A stretch of 64,000 nt of DNA from Terriglobia bacterium (GTDB taxonomy: Bacteria > Acidobacteriota > Terriglobia > Acidiferrales > UBA7541). Where the stretch lies: NCBI GenBank assembly GCA_020073705.1, contig JAIQES010000002.1, forward strand, positions 1-64,000, in the 5' to 3' direction. Both the position numbers and the translations under genes were made by a program. Below are positions 44,519 to 53,829 of the stretch, one piece after another (position 1 is the stretch's first letter; every line of letters begins with the position of its first letter). Below the pieces are notes generated by a model that did not search any database, was not told the DNA's origin, and worked only from the letters and a program-made list of their open reading frames with translations.

Positions 44519-45457
44519 ATGCGCAAACCTCATAAGCCGCCGGCACTCGCTCCCGGGAGCACGATTGCGGTCATCTCACCGGCGAGTTCCGCCAAGGAAG
44601 ATCGGGTGAAGCAGGGCTGCGAGAACCTGGAGCGGCTCGATTACCGGGTGCGCGAAATCCCCGGCAATCGAAAGCCAGACGGCTATTTTGCCGCATCCGT
44701 TGAGGCCCGGCTAAAAGAGCTCCAGGATGCGCTGACCAATCGGGATTATCAGGCGGTCTTTTGTTCTCGCGGCGGCTACGGCAGCGCGGAACTGTTGGAC
44801 CGGTTGAAGATATCCCGGATGAAACAGCCGAAGATTTTCTGTGGGTTCAGCGATCTGACCTCGCTTCATATCTTCCTATGGCAGAAGCTCCATTGGGTGA
44901 CGTTTTACGGACCACTCGTAGCGGGTGGCTTTGACGCGGGCGCAAATGCGACCGGGGGATATGATCCGGACTCGTTTATGTGCGCGATGACCGCGACGAA
45001 CAGTGCTTGGTCGACCCCTCTGCGGGGTGAAACTCTAATCCGCGGTGCGGCCACGGGCATCCTGCTTGGCGGGTGCGTCACACTTCTGGAAACGTCTCTT
45101 GGAACGCCCTGGGAACTCGATACGCGCGGCGCGATCTTGGTGCTTGAGGACCGCGGAGTGAAACCTTATCAACTTGATCGTATGCTGCTGCATCTCAAGC
45201 AGGCTGGAAAATTCAAAGGTGTGCGCGGCATCGTGCTCGGTGAATTTCCCGAGTCGGAACCGCCCGAGGGAAGCACGGTTACAGTGGGTGATGTCTGCCG
45301 GCGCATCCTTGCTCACTTGCGGATTCCCATCGTGTACGGCGTTCCGATCGGACATACCCCGCGACCGATGCTGACGCTGCCTTTCGGGGTTCGGGCGCGG
45401 CTCCATGCCGCGGGCGAAGGACGCCTGGAAATTCTGGAGCCGGCGGTGCGCGCGTGA
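44519..45457 (+). CDS. ldcA: LD-carboxypeptidase, S66 family
   Basis: Cytoplasmic enzyme that removes the terminal D-Ala from recycled murein tetrapeptides. The 312-aa protein has the nucleophile Ser111 in CGFSDLTSLH, the SRGGYGS substrate loop, Glu in LEDRGVKPYQLDRML and His in GVPIGHTPRPML, a Ser-Glu-His set. MccF-type self-immunity proteins share the fold, but the next gene is mpl, which supports the recycling role. The ATG at 44519 is chosen; an upstream frame overlaps promoter-like sequence. Overlaps mpl by 4 bases. Confidence 0.88.
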   Translation: MRKPHKPPALAPGSTIAVISPASSAKEDRVKQGCENLERLDYRVREIPGNRKPDGYFAASVEARLKELQDALTNRDYQAVFCSRGGYGSAELLDRLKISRMKQPKIFCGFSDLTSLHIFLWQKLHWVTFYGPLVAGGFDAGANATGGYDPDSFMCAMTATNSAWSTPLRGETLIRGAATGILLGGCVTLLETSLGTPWELDTRGAILVLEDRGVKPYQLDRMLLHLKQAGKFKGVRGIVLGEFPESEPPEGSTVTVGDVCRRILAHLRIPIVYGVPIGHTPRPMLTLPFGVRARLHAAGEGRLEILEPAVRA

Positions 45458-46887
45458 CGCGGCCGATGCACTTTCATCTTTCCGGGATTGGCGGGGCGGC
45501 GATGGCGCCGCTGGCGGGAATGCTGGCCGAGCGCGGCTATCGCGTTACAGGCTCGGACGCAGGTGTCTATCCTCCGGCTTCCAATCTGCTGGAAGGCCTT
45601 GGGATTCGCTGGACCAGCGGGTTCGCCGAAGCTAATCTCGATCCGGCTCCGGACATTGTCGTCATTGGGAACGTGTTGTCGCGCGGAAATCCAGAGGTCG
45701 AATATGTGCTGGACCGGAAAATCCCCTATCGCTCGCTTCCTCAGACGCTCGAAGAGTTTTTTCTTCCCGGGCATGACTCGCTCGTCGTGACGGGGACGCA
45801 CGGGAAGACAACGACAACTTCCATGCTCGCATGGATTCTGGAGGTCGCCGGGCACCGGCCGAACTTTCTTATCGGCGGGATTGCGGAAAACTTCGGACGC
45901 AGCTTCGGCCTTGGCGGCGGGGGTGAATTTGTTCTCGAGGGCGATGAGTATGACTCGGCGTTCTTCGACAAGGCGCCGAAATTTCTGCACTATCATCCGG
46001 ATGAAGTTATCATCACGTCGCTCGAATTTGACCATGCGGACATCTATTCCGACCTTGCCGCGATAGAGCTCCAGTTCCGGCGCATGGTGAACCTGGTGCC
46101 CCGGCGTGGCCGGATTGTTGCCTGGGAAGAGAGCGAGACCGTCCGTGCGGTTGTGCAAAAAGCATTTTGCCCGGTCGAAACATACGGCTTTAGTCCCGGG
46201 GTGGATTGGCTCGCGGGGGACCTGGAATTCACCGAAGGAGAGACGCGATTTCGAGTGTCACACCGGGGAGCCGAGGTGGCGCGCGTGCGCATGTCCGCTG
46301 CCGGGAGTCACAATGTCCTCAATGCGCTTGCGGCCATTGCGATTGCGCGCGGACGCGGCGCCAGCCGCACGGCAACCGAGCAGGCCCTGGCCACGTACCG
46401 AGGAGTTCTGCGGCGGCTCGAGGTGAAGGGAGAAGCCTCTGGCGTGCTCGTTGTGGACGATTTCGCGCATCATCCGACCGCGATCCGCGTGACGATCGAT
46501 GCCGCGCGCAATCGCTGGCCGGGCCGGCGTCTCTGGGCCGTGTTTGAGCCTCGTTCGAACACGATGCGAAGAAGGGTATTCGAAAACGATCTCGCATCTT
46601 CACTTTCGACCGCGGATGCAGCAGTCCTGGGCGCCGTGAATCGAGCCAGCCTGCTCGGCGATGAGGAGCGCTTGTCTCCAGCGCGAGTTCTTCAATCCAT
46701 CCGCGTAGCCGGGCGAAGGGCCGAAGGATTCGATTCCGCCGATGAGATCGCCGAATTTCTTGCGCGTGAAACTCGGCCGGGCGATTTAGTACTCGTGATG
46801 TCCAACGGCAGCTTCGATGGGCTCTGCGGAAAACTGCTCGGCAGGTTGCAGGAACGGGGTGTGCCGGCAGGGAAGACACAAGGATGA
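45454..46887 (+). CDS. mpl: UDP-MurNAc:L-Ala-gamma-D-Glu-meso-DAP ligase
   Basis: Reattaches recycled murein tripeptide to UDP-MurNAc. The 477-aa Mur-ligase fold has TGTHGKTTT (113-121) for ATP, and the Mpl-type stretches GGIAENFGRSF and EFDHADIYSDL. GTG start inside the ldcA stop (GTGA). Directly follows ldcA, whose product is an Mpl substrate, and overlaps the M61 gene by ATGA. Confidence 0.92.
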   Translation: MTRPMHFHLSGIGGAAMAPLAGMLAERGYRVTGSDAGVYPPASNLLEGLGIRWTSGFAEANLDPAPDIVVIGNVLSRGNPEVEYVLDRKIPYRSLPQTLEEFFLPGHDSLVVTGTHGKTTTTSMLAWILEVAGHRPNFLIGGIAENFGRSFGLGGGGEFVLEGDEYDSAFFDKAPKFLHYHPDEVIITSLEFDHADIYSDLAAIELQFRRMVNLVPRRGRIVAWEESETVRAVVQKAFCPVETYGFSPGVDWLAGDLEFTEGETRFRVSHRGAEVARVRMSAAGSHNVLNALAAIAIARGRGASRTATEQALATYRGVLRRLEVKGEASGVLVVDDFAHHPTAIRVTIDAARNRWPGRRLWAVFEPRSNTMRRRVFENDLASSLSTADAAVLGAVNRASLLGDEERLSPARVLQSIRVAGRRAEGFDSADEIAEFLARETRPGDLVLVMSNGSFDGLCGKLLGRLQERGVPAGKTQG

Positions 46888-48692
46888 TTCGTCGTGGGCG
46901 AATCTGGCATTGCGCTGTCGTACTGGCCGCGCTGCTTTTCGCCGTGCTGCCCGCGCACGCGACGATCGATTACGCCGTTTCAGTCGCCCACCCCGAGAGA
47001 CACCTCTTCCGAGTGACGATGCGTGTGCCGAACGTTCACAATGGGGTCACGCTCCAAGTGCCCGCCTGGAACGCTCTCTACCAGATCCGCGACTTTTCAT
47101 CGCACATGATGCAGGTTAGCGCCAGGGACGAAATAGGAAGTTTCCTTCCTATCGTAAAGCTGGACAAGCAAACCTGGCAGGTGACGGGCAACGGCACCGT
47201 GACGGTGAGTTATCCAGTCTACTGGGATGAGCCCGGTCCCTTCTCCTCACAGTTGAATCCGGACCACGCCTTTCTGAATCTCGCCATGATCCTGTTGTAT
47301 GTTCCGGATCGCCGTGGGGAGGATGCTCGTCTGGTTTTTGACGATATGCCCGAGAGCTGGCGCGTGGCAGTAGAGCTTGAGCCAGCGGGAGTGGCCGCCG
47401 GACGCCACACGGCTGCATACGCGGCGCCAAGCTACGACGCGTTGGTGGACGCACCCGTTGAACTTGGCACGTTCGAGGAATTCCGCATCGAGGCCGGAGG
47501 AAGGCCAATTCGCATTGTGGTTCATGGCGATGCGGGTGATCGATCCCGGCTTGCCGACGCACTGAAGCGCATCATCGATTATCAGGTATCGCTGATGGGC
47601 GGGGCGCCCTTTCGTGAATTCCTGTTTCTGTTTCACGTTGGGTCCAATTTCGGCGGCGGGGGGATGGAGCATGCGAACAGCACTGCGATCTCCGCCGATG
47701 TTCCCGGCCAGTTGGCAAGCTATTCGGCGCACGAATTTTTTCATACGTGGAACGTGAAGCGTATTCGTCCGCAATCGCTCGAACCGGTGGACTTCACGAA
47801 GGAGATGTGGACGCGCTCGCTCTGGTTTGCCGAGGGCGTGACGAACACCTATGGGGCTTACACCCTGGTGCGCACAGGCCTTTGGTCCGCCCAGCAGTTC
47901 TATGGCAACCTCGCTGCGCAGATCAACGACCTCGAATCCCGGCCTGCTCACCTCTGGCAGAGCGCCGAGCAGTCCAGTCTCGATGCATGGCTTGAAAAAT
48001 ACCCGGAGTATGACCGCCCGGAAGAAAGTATTTCCTACTACAATAAAGGACAATTGCTGGGCATCCTGCTCGACATTCTGATTCGGGACACCACAGACAA
48101 TCGGGCCAGCCTGGACGATATGTTGCGGGCTCTCAACGAGGAATTTGCGCTGCGCGGCCGGTTCTATAACGAGAGCGACGATTTGCGTGCGGTCGCCGAG
48201 GATGCGATTCGCAAGAAGGCCCCCGCAGCCGGGGCGGACCTGCGAGGCTTTTTTGCTCGTTATGTTTCCGGGACCGCCGAAATTCCATTTGCCGATCTGC
48301 TTGGCCGTGCCGGCTGGATACTCAAAGATATAGGGCCGCACCGTGCCGCGTTTGGGTTTGCAATCAACCATGAGAATGGCGGCTTTTTTTCGGTCACGAG
48401 GCTTGAAACCGGCAGCGCGGCCCAGCAAGCTGGTTTGCAAGACGGAGATATTCTAGAGGCGTTGAACAATGACGAAGTTCCGCGTTCTCCGGAACGATGG
48501 TTGCGCGACCGCCAACCGAATGAACGCGTCACGGTGATAGTGCGCCGGGGTGGGGAAGAAAAGGAGTTCTCCTTCGTGCTTGGCAGGCAATCGGAGGCGG
48601 TCTATCAGGTTGTGGAGGCGCCGGAACCGACGGAAAAACAGCGCCGGATCCGGGATGGTATATTGCACGGCACGGTTGACCCTCCTCGATGA
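46884..48692 (+). CDS. M61-family aminopeptidase with PDZ domain, exported
   Basis: A 602-aa zinc peptidase of the glycyl-aminopeptidase type. Signal peptide 1-26; beta-sandwich N-domain; thermolysin-like domain with GGMEH (259-263), HEFFH (283-287) and the third ligand Glu317 (FAEG); C-terminal PDZ (about 500-590, AGLQDGDILEALNND). It acts in the periplasm or outside. Translation is coupled to mpl (ATGA) and to plsC (ATGA). Confidence 0.9.
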   Translation: MIRRGRIWHCAVVLAALLFAVLPAHATIDYAVSVAHPERHLFRVTMRVPNVHNGVTLQVPAWNALYQIRDFSSHMMQVSARDEIGSFLPIVKLDKQTWQVTGNGTVTVSYPVYWDEPGPFSSQLNPDHAFLNLAMILLYVPDRRGEDARLVFDDMPESWRVAVELEPAGVAAGRHTAAYAAPSYDALVDAPVELGTFEEFRIEAGGRPIRIVVHGDAGDRSRLADALKRIIDYQVSLMGGAPFREFLFLFHVGSNFGGGGMEHANSTAISADVPGQLASYSAHEFFHTWNVKRIRPQSLEPVDFTKEMWTRSLWFAEGVTNTYGAYTLVRTGLWSAQQFYGNLAAQINDLESRPAHLWQSAEQSSLDAWLEKYPEYDRPEESISYYNKGQLLGILLDILIRDTTDNRASLDDMLRALNEEFALRGRFYNESDDLRAVAEDAIRKKAPAAGADLRGFFARYVSGTAEIPFADLLGRAGWILKDIGPHRAAFGFAINHENGGFFSVTRLETGSAAQQAGLQDGDILEALNNDEVPRSPERWLRDRQPNERVTVIVRRGGEEKEFSFVLGRQSEAVYQVVEAPEPTEKQRRIRDGILHGTVDPPR

Positions 48693-49405
48693 TTCGGACA
48701 GCCATCGTTGCGGTGTTCCTGACCCTCTACGCTCTCCTAGCCGGCCCGCCGCTCATTCTTTACACGCTCGTGTCGCGCTCTCCGGATCTGTTGTATTGGG
48801 CCGGAACCAAAGGCTTGGTTTTTATCCTGCGCGTCGTTGGAATGCGCGTGAGAGTAGAAGGCCAGGAGAACATCCCACCGGGTGTGTGCCTGTTCGCCGC
48901 CAATCACACCAGCAACGTGGACGCCCCCGCAATTGTCGGGGCCATTCCCCGACGCATCGCCATTTTGGCCAGGAAGTCGCTTTTTGACATTCCCATCATA
49001 GGATTGGCGTTTCGTCTGGCAAACTTCGTTCCGGTGGACCGCAGCAATCGCGAAGCCGCGCTGGCGAGCGTCAAGCAAGCCCTTGAATATATCAAGATCG
49101 GTTCCTCATTCCTGGTTTATCCGGAGGGAACGCGCAGTCCCGACGGCCACCTCCTGCGCTTCAAGAAAGGTTCCTTCGCGATGGCGATTGAAGCGGGTGT
49201 ACCGATCGTGCCGGTCGCCTGTTCCGGGGCTCACCGCATTATGAAGAAAAACTCCCTCGTGATTCACCCGGGAAAAGTCACCGTGCGATTTGGACTACCC
49301 ATCGATGTTTCGGGATACACAATCGAGAACCGTGACGATCTGGCGCGACGCGTTCACGACGCGATTGCGGCACAACTACCCGAGGATCAGAGGCCTGTAA
49401 GCTAA
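48689..49405 (+). CDS. plsC: 1-acyl-sn-glycerol-3-phosphate acyltransferase
   Basis: Inner-membrane enzyme that makes phosphatidic acid. The 238-aa protein has two hydrophobic N-terminal segments, the HX4D motif NHTSNVD (His73, Asp78) and PEGTR (145-149). It ends the close-packed run that begins at mtnP. The ATG overlaps the stop of the M61 gene. Confidence 0.9.
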   Translation: MIRTAIVAVFLTLYALLAGPPLILYTLVSRSPDLLYWAGTKGLVFILRVVGMRVRVEGQENIPPGVCLFAANHTSNVDAPAIVGAIPRRIAILARKSLFDIPIIGLAFRLANFVPVDRSNREAALASVKQALEYIKIGSSFLVYPEGTRSPDGHLLRFKKGSFAMAIEAGVPIVPVACSGAHRIMKKNSLVIHPGKVTVRFGLPIDVSGYTIENRDDLARRVHDAIAAQLPEDQRPVS

Positions 49406-49431
49406 GCAGTATTCGGCCAGCCGTGTGATTC

Positions 49432-50475
49432 TCATTTCTTCCCGGCCTTGAGGCGCGCCATTTCCCCCGTCAGTTCCCGGACCGTTTTTTGTATCTCTGG
49501 CAGCCGTTTGAGGGCCGCGATGACCTTCAGCCACAATTTATTTTCCATGACCGGTGTTCCGGAACGGACAGCCCCCGGGGGGACATCCAGGTGCATGCCG
49601 CTCTGCGAAGTAATGATTGCTCCGTTACCAATTTCCAGGTGGCCCGCTGAGCCCACTTGCCCCGCCAGGATGCATCGATTTCCCACGCGGGTCGATCCCG
49701 CCAGTCCCACTTGGCCGCAGAGGATGGTGTCCTCGCCGACATCACAGCCATGGCCAACCACGACCAGATCGTCAATTTTCGCGCCGCGCCGGATGCGCGT
49801 CTCACCGACCGTCGCGCGATCTATGCAGGAGTTCGCTTGGATTTCGACGTCGTCCTCAATCACAACGGGAGCTTGCTGCTGAATCTTATGCCAGCTTCCG
49901 TCGGCGCGCTTTGCAAATCCAAAGCCATCCCCACCGATGACGACGCCATTCTGCAGGATTACTCGGTTTCCAATGCGGCAGCCTTCGCGCACAACGGTTT
50001 GGGAATGGGCGAGGAAATCGTCTCCGATGTGCGCGTTCTTATAGATTGTGACCAAACTATGAAGCACGGCGTTCCGGCCGATTTCCACGCCCTCATCCAC
50101 AAAGCAACATGGTCCGATATGAGATCCTTCGCCGATCCTTGCCGAATTGGCCACAACCGCCGTGGGATGAATTCCAGGCAGATAGGTCTGCGGGAAGTGA
50201 AAGAATTCGATCGTGCGTGCAAAATCGAGATAAGGGTTCTCGGACCTCAGGGCGGCGAGCGTGGGCAATTCCGGGCTCCGTTTGATGACCACTTTGTCAT
50301 CGACCAGTACCGCTGACGCGCGCGTTGTGGCAATCGTGCGGGTATATCTCGGGTTCGACAGAAATGTGACTTCACCAGGCCCGGCGGCCTCTATCCCTGC
50401 AACGCCGTGAATTTCGATATGCGCGTCGCCTTCCAGCGTGCAGCCAAGTCGCGCGGCCAGTTCTCCGAGTTTCAT
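49432..50475 (-). CDS. lpxD: UDP-3-O-acylglucosamine N-acyltransferase
   Basis: Third step of lipid A synthesis, which shows a Gram-negative envelope. The 347-aa protein has the N-terminal uridine-binding domain (GVAGIEAAGPGEVTFLSNPRY), a long left-handed beta helix of hexapeptide repeats (about 100-310) with VVGHGCDVGEDT, and a C-terminal helix. The ATG has AAGGAGAT upstream. It is not next to lpxA or fabZ, unlike in many proteobacteria. Confidence 0.93.
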   Translation of the reverse strand: MKLGELAARLGCTLEGDAHIEIHGVAGIEAAGPGEVTFLSNPRYTRTIATTRASAVLVDDKVVIKRSPELPTLAALRSENPYLDFARTIEFFHFPQTYLPGIHPTAVVANSARIGEGSHIGPCCFVDEGVEIGRNAVLHSLVTIYKNAHIGDDFLAHSQTVVREGCRIGNRVILQNGVVIGGDGFGFAKRADGSWHKIQQQAPVVIEDDVEIQANSCIDRATVGETRIRRGAKIDDLVVVGHGCDVGEDTILCGQVGLAGSTRVGNRCILAGQVGSAGHLEIGNGAIITSQSGMHLDVPPGAVRSGTPVMENKLWLKVIAALKRLPEIQKTVRELTGEMARLKAGKK

Positions 50476-50592
50476 GTCTCGATCTCCTTTAAGGTCCATA
50501 CCGGCAGGATTTCGACGCTCCCGCGCAGATGATCACTCACTTTACAACATACTGGGATTGCGCTGAAATTTGAACTGTGGGGAAGTTCCTGG

Positions 50593-51075
50593 TCACTCGG
50601 TGAAGAGGCCGGGCTGAACCGGTGCGGCGGGTTTTCGCCGTGCAATCCCAACCACGCCAAGGACGGTCATCTCCGACAGTGCGGTGCGCGGGATAAAGAT
50701 GCGCACGGTTGTCCCGTGAAGGTCCGGCGGGGTGATTTGGACGCCGCGGTCAAGCAGGGAGAGTAGATCATTTGGGACGATACCTTCGATGCTGTCATTG
50801 TCGCGGAATTTCAATCGTACCCAAAGCCCTTCAAGTTTCGGCCTCGACAGGAATGCCTTTCGCTCCGGCTCAAAATCTCCGGTGAAATCGCGCACGAAAT
50901 AAATGCTGCGCACATCCTTGACCGGGAAGTTCCGATGCTCGCCTTCGGGGGTCAATAGCTCGAGCGTATCTGCGTCACCGAGTCGTGCAGGATTGAGGTA
51001 GCCCCGCAAGGTTGTTCGATCGAGTAACAGCACCACGACCTTCTTGTGTGTAGAGGCAGGGGCGTGTGTTTTCAT
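50593..51075 (-). CDS. Conserved-looking hypothetical protein
   Basis: A 160-aa protein. It starts with a short polar tail, then a beta-rich domain (VVVLLLDRTTLRGYLNP ... TLELLTPEGEHRNFPVKDVR) and a second similar half (LWVRLKFRDNDSIEGIVPND), an arrangement that suggests two small barrels, perhaps Sm-like. The C-terminus ends in a short hydrophobic strand and a tail. No ribosome binding site is strong; ATG 51075 and an upstream TTG are both possible. Function unknown. Confidence 0.65.
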   Translation of the reverse strand: MKTHAPASTHKKVVVLLLDRTTLRGYLNPARLGDADTLELLTPEGEHRNFPVKDVRSIYFVRDFTGDFEPERKAFLSRPKLEGLWVRLKFRDNDSIEGIVPNDLLSLLDRGVQITPPDLHGTTVRIFIPRTALSEMTVLGVVGIARRKPAAPVQPGLFTE

Positions 51076-51201
51076 GGAAGAAGGCCCGGTGTACAAGTCT
51101 TGCGGCCCAATAAAATGTATGTTATGTTACGTTTTCCGTGGCTGTCAAGTGTATATGTATCAAAGGTTTAGAATGAGGCTTAGACTGGGGGCCTCGATCT
51201 T

Positions 51202-52821
51202 TTGACTCACATCGTCACCCACAAGAAGCAGATCCTCAAGTCTGCTTCGATTATCACTATCATTACGGTTGTCAGTCGAATTCTCGGATATGTCCGTGAT
51301 CAACGGTTGACTCTGCTTCTGGGAACCACGGGCATCGCCGATTCCTTCGTTCTGGCATACCGGATCCCGAATATCCTTCGCCGTCTCGTTGGCGAGGGAT
51401 CGATGACGGCTTCGTTCATTCCGGTCTTCACCGATTACATGCGGAATCGTTCCCGGGAAGAAACCTGGACGTTTGCGAATCGCCTGTTCTGGACATTCTC
51501 CGCGGTGCTGGCCGCCCTGGCTGTATTGGGCGTGATTTTTTCCCCGTTGGCGGTTCGCCTGCTTTCCATGTTCGGGAAGAATCAAGTTCAGATCGAAGCT
51601 GTTTATTTGAACCGGCTCATGTTTCCGTACATCCTGTTCATCGGGATGGCTGCCTTGGCGATGGCGATTCTGAATTGCTTCCATGTTTTCGGGTTGCCTG
51701 CCGCGACGCCCATCCTGTTTAATATCTCGTTTATCGTGTTTTCCGTCGCGCTGGTGTGGAAATACTTCTCAAGTCCAGCTGCGGCTCTGGCGGTTGGTGT
51801 CCTGATCGGCGGCATTTTTCAGTTTTTCCTTCAAGTGCCCCAACTGGTTCGCCGGGGAATGAATTTCCAATTTGGAGTTTCATTTACGGATCCCGGAGTG
51901 CGGCGCGTCGCGCGTCTGATGGTACCGGGCTTTGTCGGCATTGGCATTGCCCAGATCAATCTTCTTGTGGACACGATTTTTGTAAATGCCAAGCGCATGC
52001 CAGAAGGGAGCCTGATTTCGCTCTACGTAGCCGACCGTGTGACCGAATTGGTCCTTGGGGGATATGCCGTCGCGGTAGCCACCGCAATTCTGCCGATGAT
52101 GGCGCACCAGGCTTCCGCGGGCGACTACGAGGGGATGAAAAAGACGTTTGGCTTCTCGTTGCGGATTGTATGCTTCATTACGATCCCGGCCGCGGTCGGT
52201 CTGGTGATTTTGCGTGAGCCGATCGTGCAGGTCTTGTTTCAACATGGCCTGTTTGTCGCCGAATCTACGCGCTTGACTGCTCGTGCTTTACTGTATTACT
52301 CGATGGGACTTCCCGCATTCGCGGCGGTCAAATTGATCGTGCCGGCCTTCTATTCGACGCAGGATACGCGCACCCCGGTGCGCGTGGCCGTCATCACGCT
52401 CCTTGTGAACGTCTTGCTAAATGTGATTTTTCTCTTTTATTTCTTTCCGAAGTTCAAGAATGGTGGTCCGGCACTGGCCAGCGCACTGGCCAGTTATTTC
52501 AATGTGTTGATTTTGTTTGTTGTGTTTCGTCTGCGGTTTGGGCGGCTCGGGACGAGGGAGATTTTGGCATCCGTGGGCAAGATCGCAATGTGTTCCGCCG
52601 CAATGGGCGCTTTGTGCTGGACGGCGCTCAGGTACTCTCACTTCGATTTCATCGAGAGTTTTCTAACGCGCTTGGTTGTTTTCATCGCCTTGATCGGCGG
52701 TGCGACGCTGGCTTATCTGGGCCTCGCCTGGCTATTTCGTTGCGACGAGATCCACGAAGTTTACGGCATTGCCTTTCGCAGGCATGGCACGGAACCGGGG
52801 AAGGTTGGTCTGATGGGTTAG
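51202..52821 (+). CDS. murJ: Lipid II flippase MurJ
   Basis: Flips lipid II to the periplasm. The 539-aa protein has about 14 membrane segments and the family motif GYVRDQRLT / GIADSFVLAYRIPNILRRLVGEGS near the N-terminus, with the conserved basic residues of the central cavity. The likely start is TTG 51202; a ribosome binding site is not obvious. xerD begins 2 bases after the stop. Confidence 0.92.
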   Translation: MTHIVTHKKQILKSASIITIITVVSRILGYVRDQRLTLLLGTTGIADSFVLAYRIPNILRRLVGEGSMTASFIPVFTDYMRNRSREETWTFANRLFWTFSAVLAALAVLGVIFSPLAVRLLSMFGKNQVQIEAVYLNRLMFPYILFIGMAALAMAILNCFHVFGLPAATPILFNISFIVFSVALVWKYFSSPAAALAVGVLIGGIFQFFLQVPQLVRRGMNFQFGVSFTDPGVRRVARLMVPGFVGIGIAQINLLVDTIFVNAKRMPEGSLISLYVADRVTELVLGGYAVAVATAILPMMAHQASAGDYEGMKKTFGFSLRIVCFITIPAAVGLVILREPIVQVLFQHGLFVAESTRLTARALLYYSMGLPAFAAVKLIVPAFYSTQDTRTPVRVAVITLLVNVLLNVIFLFYFFPKFKNGGPALASALASYFNVLILFVVFRLRFGRLGTREILASVGKIAMCSAAMGALCWTALRYSHFDFIESFLTRLVVFIALIGGATLAYLGLAWLFRCDEIHEVYGIAFRRHGTEPGKVGLMG

Positions 52822-52823
52822 CC

Positions 52824-53726
52824 ATGATGGATACCGCCACCCACGTCTTTTTGAGCTATCTGCGGGTCGAGAAGGGCCTGTCCCAGAACACAATTCTTGC
52901 ATACGGACGCGATCTGAAAAGGTTCGCAGCCTTTCTGAACAAGCGCCAAAAACATAAGATTGACGCTGTGGACCGCGAGGATATTGTCGATTTCCTGTCC
53001 AGTCTTTACAAGGACAAATTGGACAGCCGCTCCGTGGCTCGGTATCTGGTTTCGCTGCGCAGTTTTTTCAAGTACGCGTTGATGGAGGAATTGGTCCGGG
53101 TGGACCCCACGGAAAACCTGGAATCTCCGAAGATCCGTCAGAGCCTCCCGACGTATCTGCGCGTGGATGAGGTGGACCGCCTCCTGGCGGCGCCGGATGT
53201 TAACACGCCCAGCGGTTTGCGGAACCGAGCCATGCTCGAAGTGCTCTATTCAACCGGCCTCCGCGTTTCCGAATTGCTCAACCTTCGTCTTTCGGACGTG
53301 GATGTGCGAATGGGTTGTGTCCGATGCATCGGCAAAGGGAACAAGGAACGCCTGGTTCCCATCGGGCGCAAGGCCATCGCTGCCGTTGAGCAATACCTGG
53401 CCGACTCGCGCTCGCAGTTCATCCGATCCGGAAGCTCCGCCCCGCACAACCAGGTGCTGTTTCTGACGCGGAATGGCCGGCGGCTTAGCCGCGTCAGCAT
53501 CTGGAAGATCTTGCATGATTACGGCGTCAAGTTGGGTTTGCGTGGGCGTCTGACTCCGCATAAACTTCGTCACAGTTTTGCGACTCACCTGCTGGAGCGG
53601 GGGGCGGATTTGCGTTCGGTTCAGTTGATGCTGGGCCACGCCGACATTTCAACAACGCAGATTTACACGCACGTGGTCGAGGAACGTCTGAAGCAGATTT
53701 ATAAGGCGCACCACCCGCGCGCGTGA
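52824..53726 (+). CDS. xerD: Site-specific tyrosine recombinase XerC/XerD
   Basis: Resolves chromosome dimers at dif. The 300-aa protein has the SAM-like N-domain (1-105) and a complete catalytic set: Arg147 (STGLRVSEL), Lys171 (GKGNKE), His246 and Arg249 (HKLRH), His272 (LGHADIS) and Tyr281 (QIYTHV). No flanking att sites or phage genes, so a housekeeping Xer is likely. XerC versus XerD is not certain. An ATG 3 bases later is an alternative start. Confidence 0.9.
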   Translation: MMDTATHVFLSYLRVEKGLSQNTILAYGRDLKRFAAFLNKRQKHKIDAVDREDIVDFLSSLYKDKLDSRSVARYLVSLRSFFKYALMEELVRVDPTENLESPKIRQSLPTYLRVDEVDRLLAAPDVNTPSGLRNRAMLEVLYSTGLRVSELLNLRLSDVDVRMGCVRCIGKGNKERLVPIGRKAIAAVEQYLADSRSQFIRSGSSAPHNQVLFLTRNGRRLSRVSIWKILHDYGVKLGLRGRLTPHKLRHSFATHLLERGADLRSVQLMLGHADISTTQIYTHVVEERLKQIYKAHHPRA

Positions 53727-53829
53727 AGGCCATGGATCAATCCAGGGGAAACACTAGGTCGGATTAAGAATTCAAACAGGTACGAGGGCGCGAGACAGCC
53801 TGGCGCCCTCCGCCGAGGACGGGATACGC

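Noticed and set aside
47247-48440. 397-codon open frame on the minus strand opposite the M61 peptidase gene
   Set aside because: Antisense to a gene with a complete HEFFH active site; no recognisable domain.
52824-53726. XerD as the integrase of the leuD-bounded segment
   Set aside because: It lies 35 kb away next to murJ and has the features of a housekeeping Xer recombinase.
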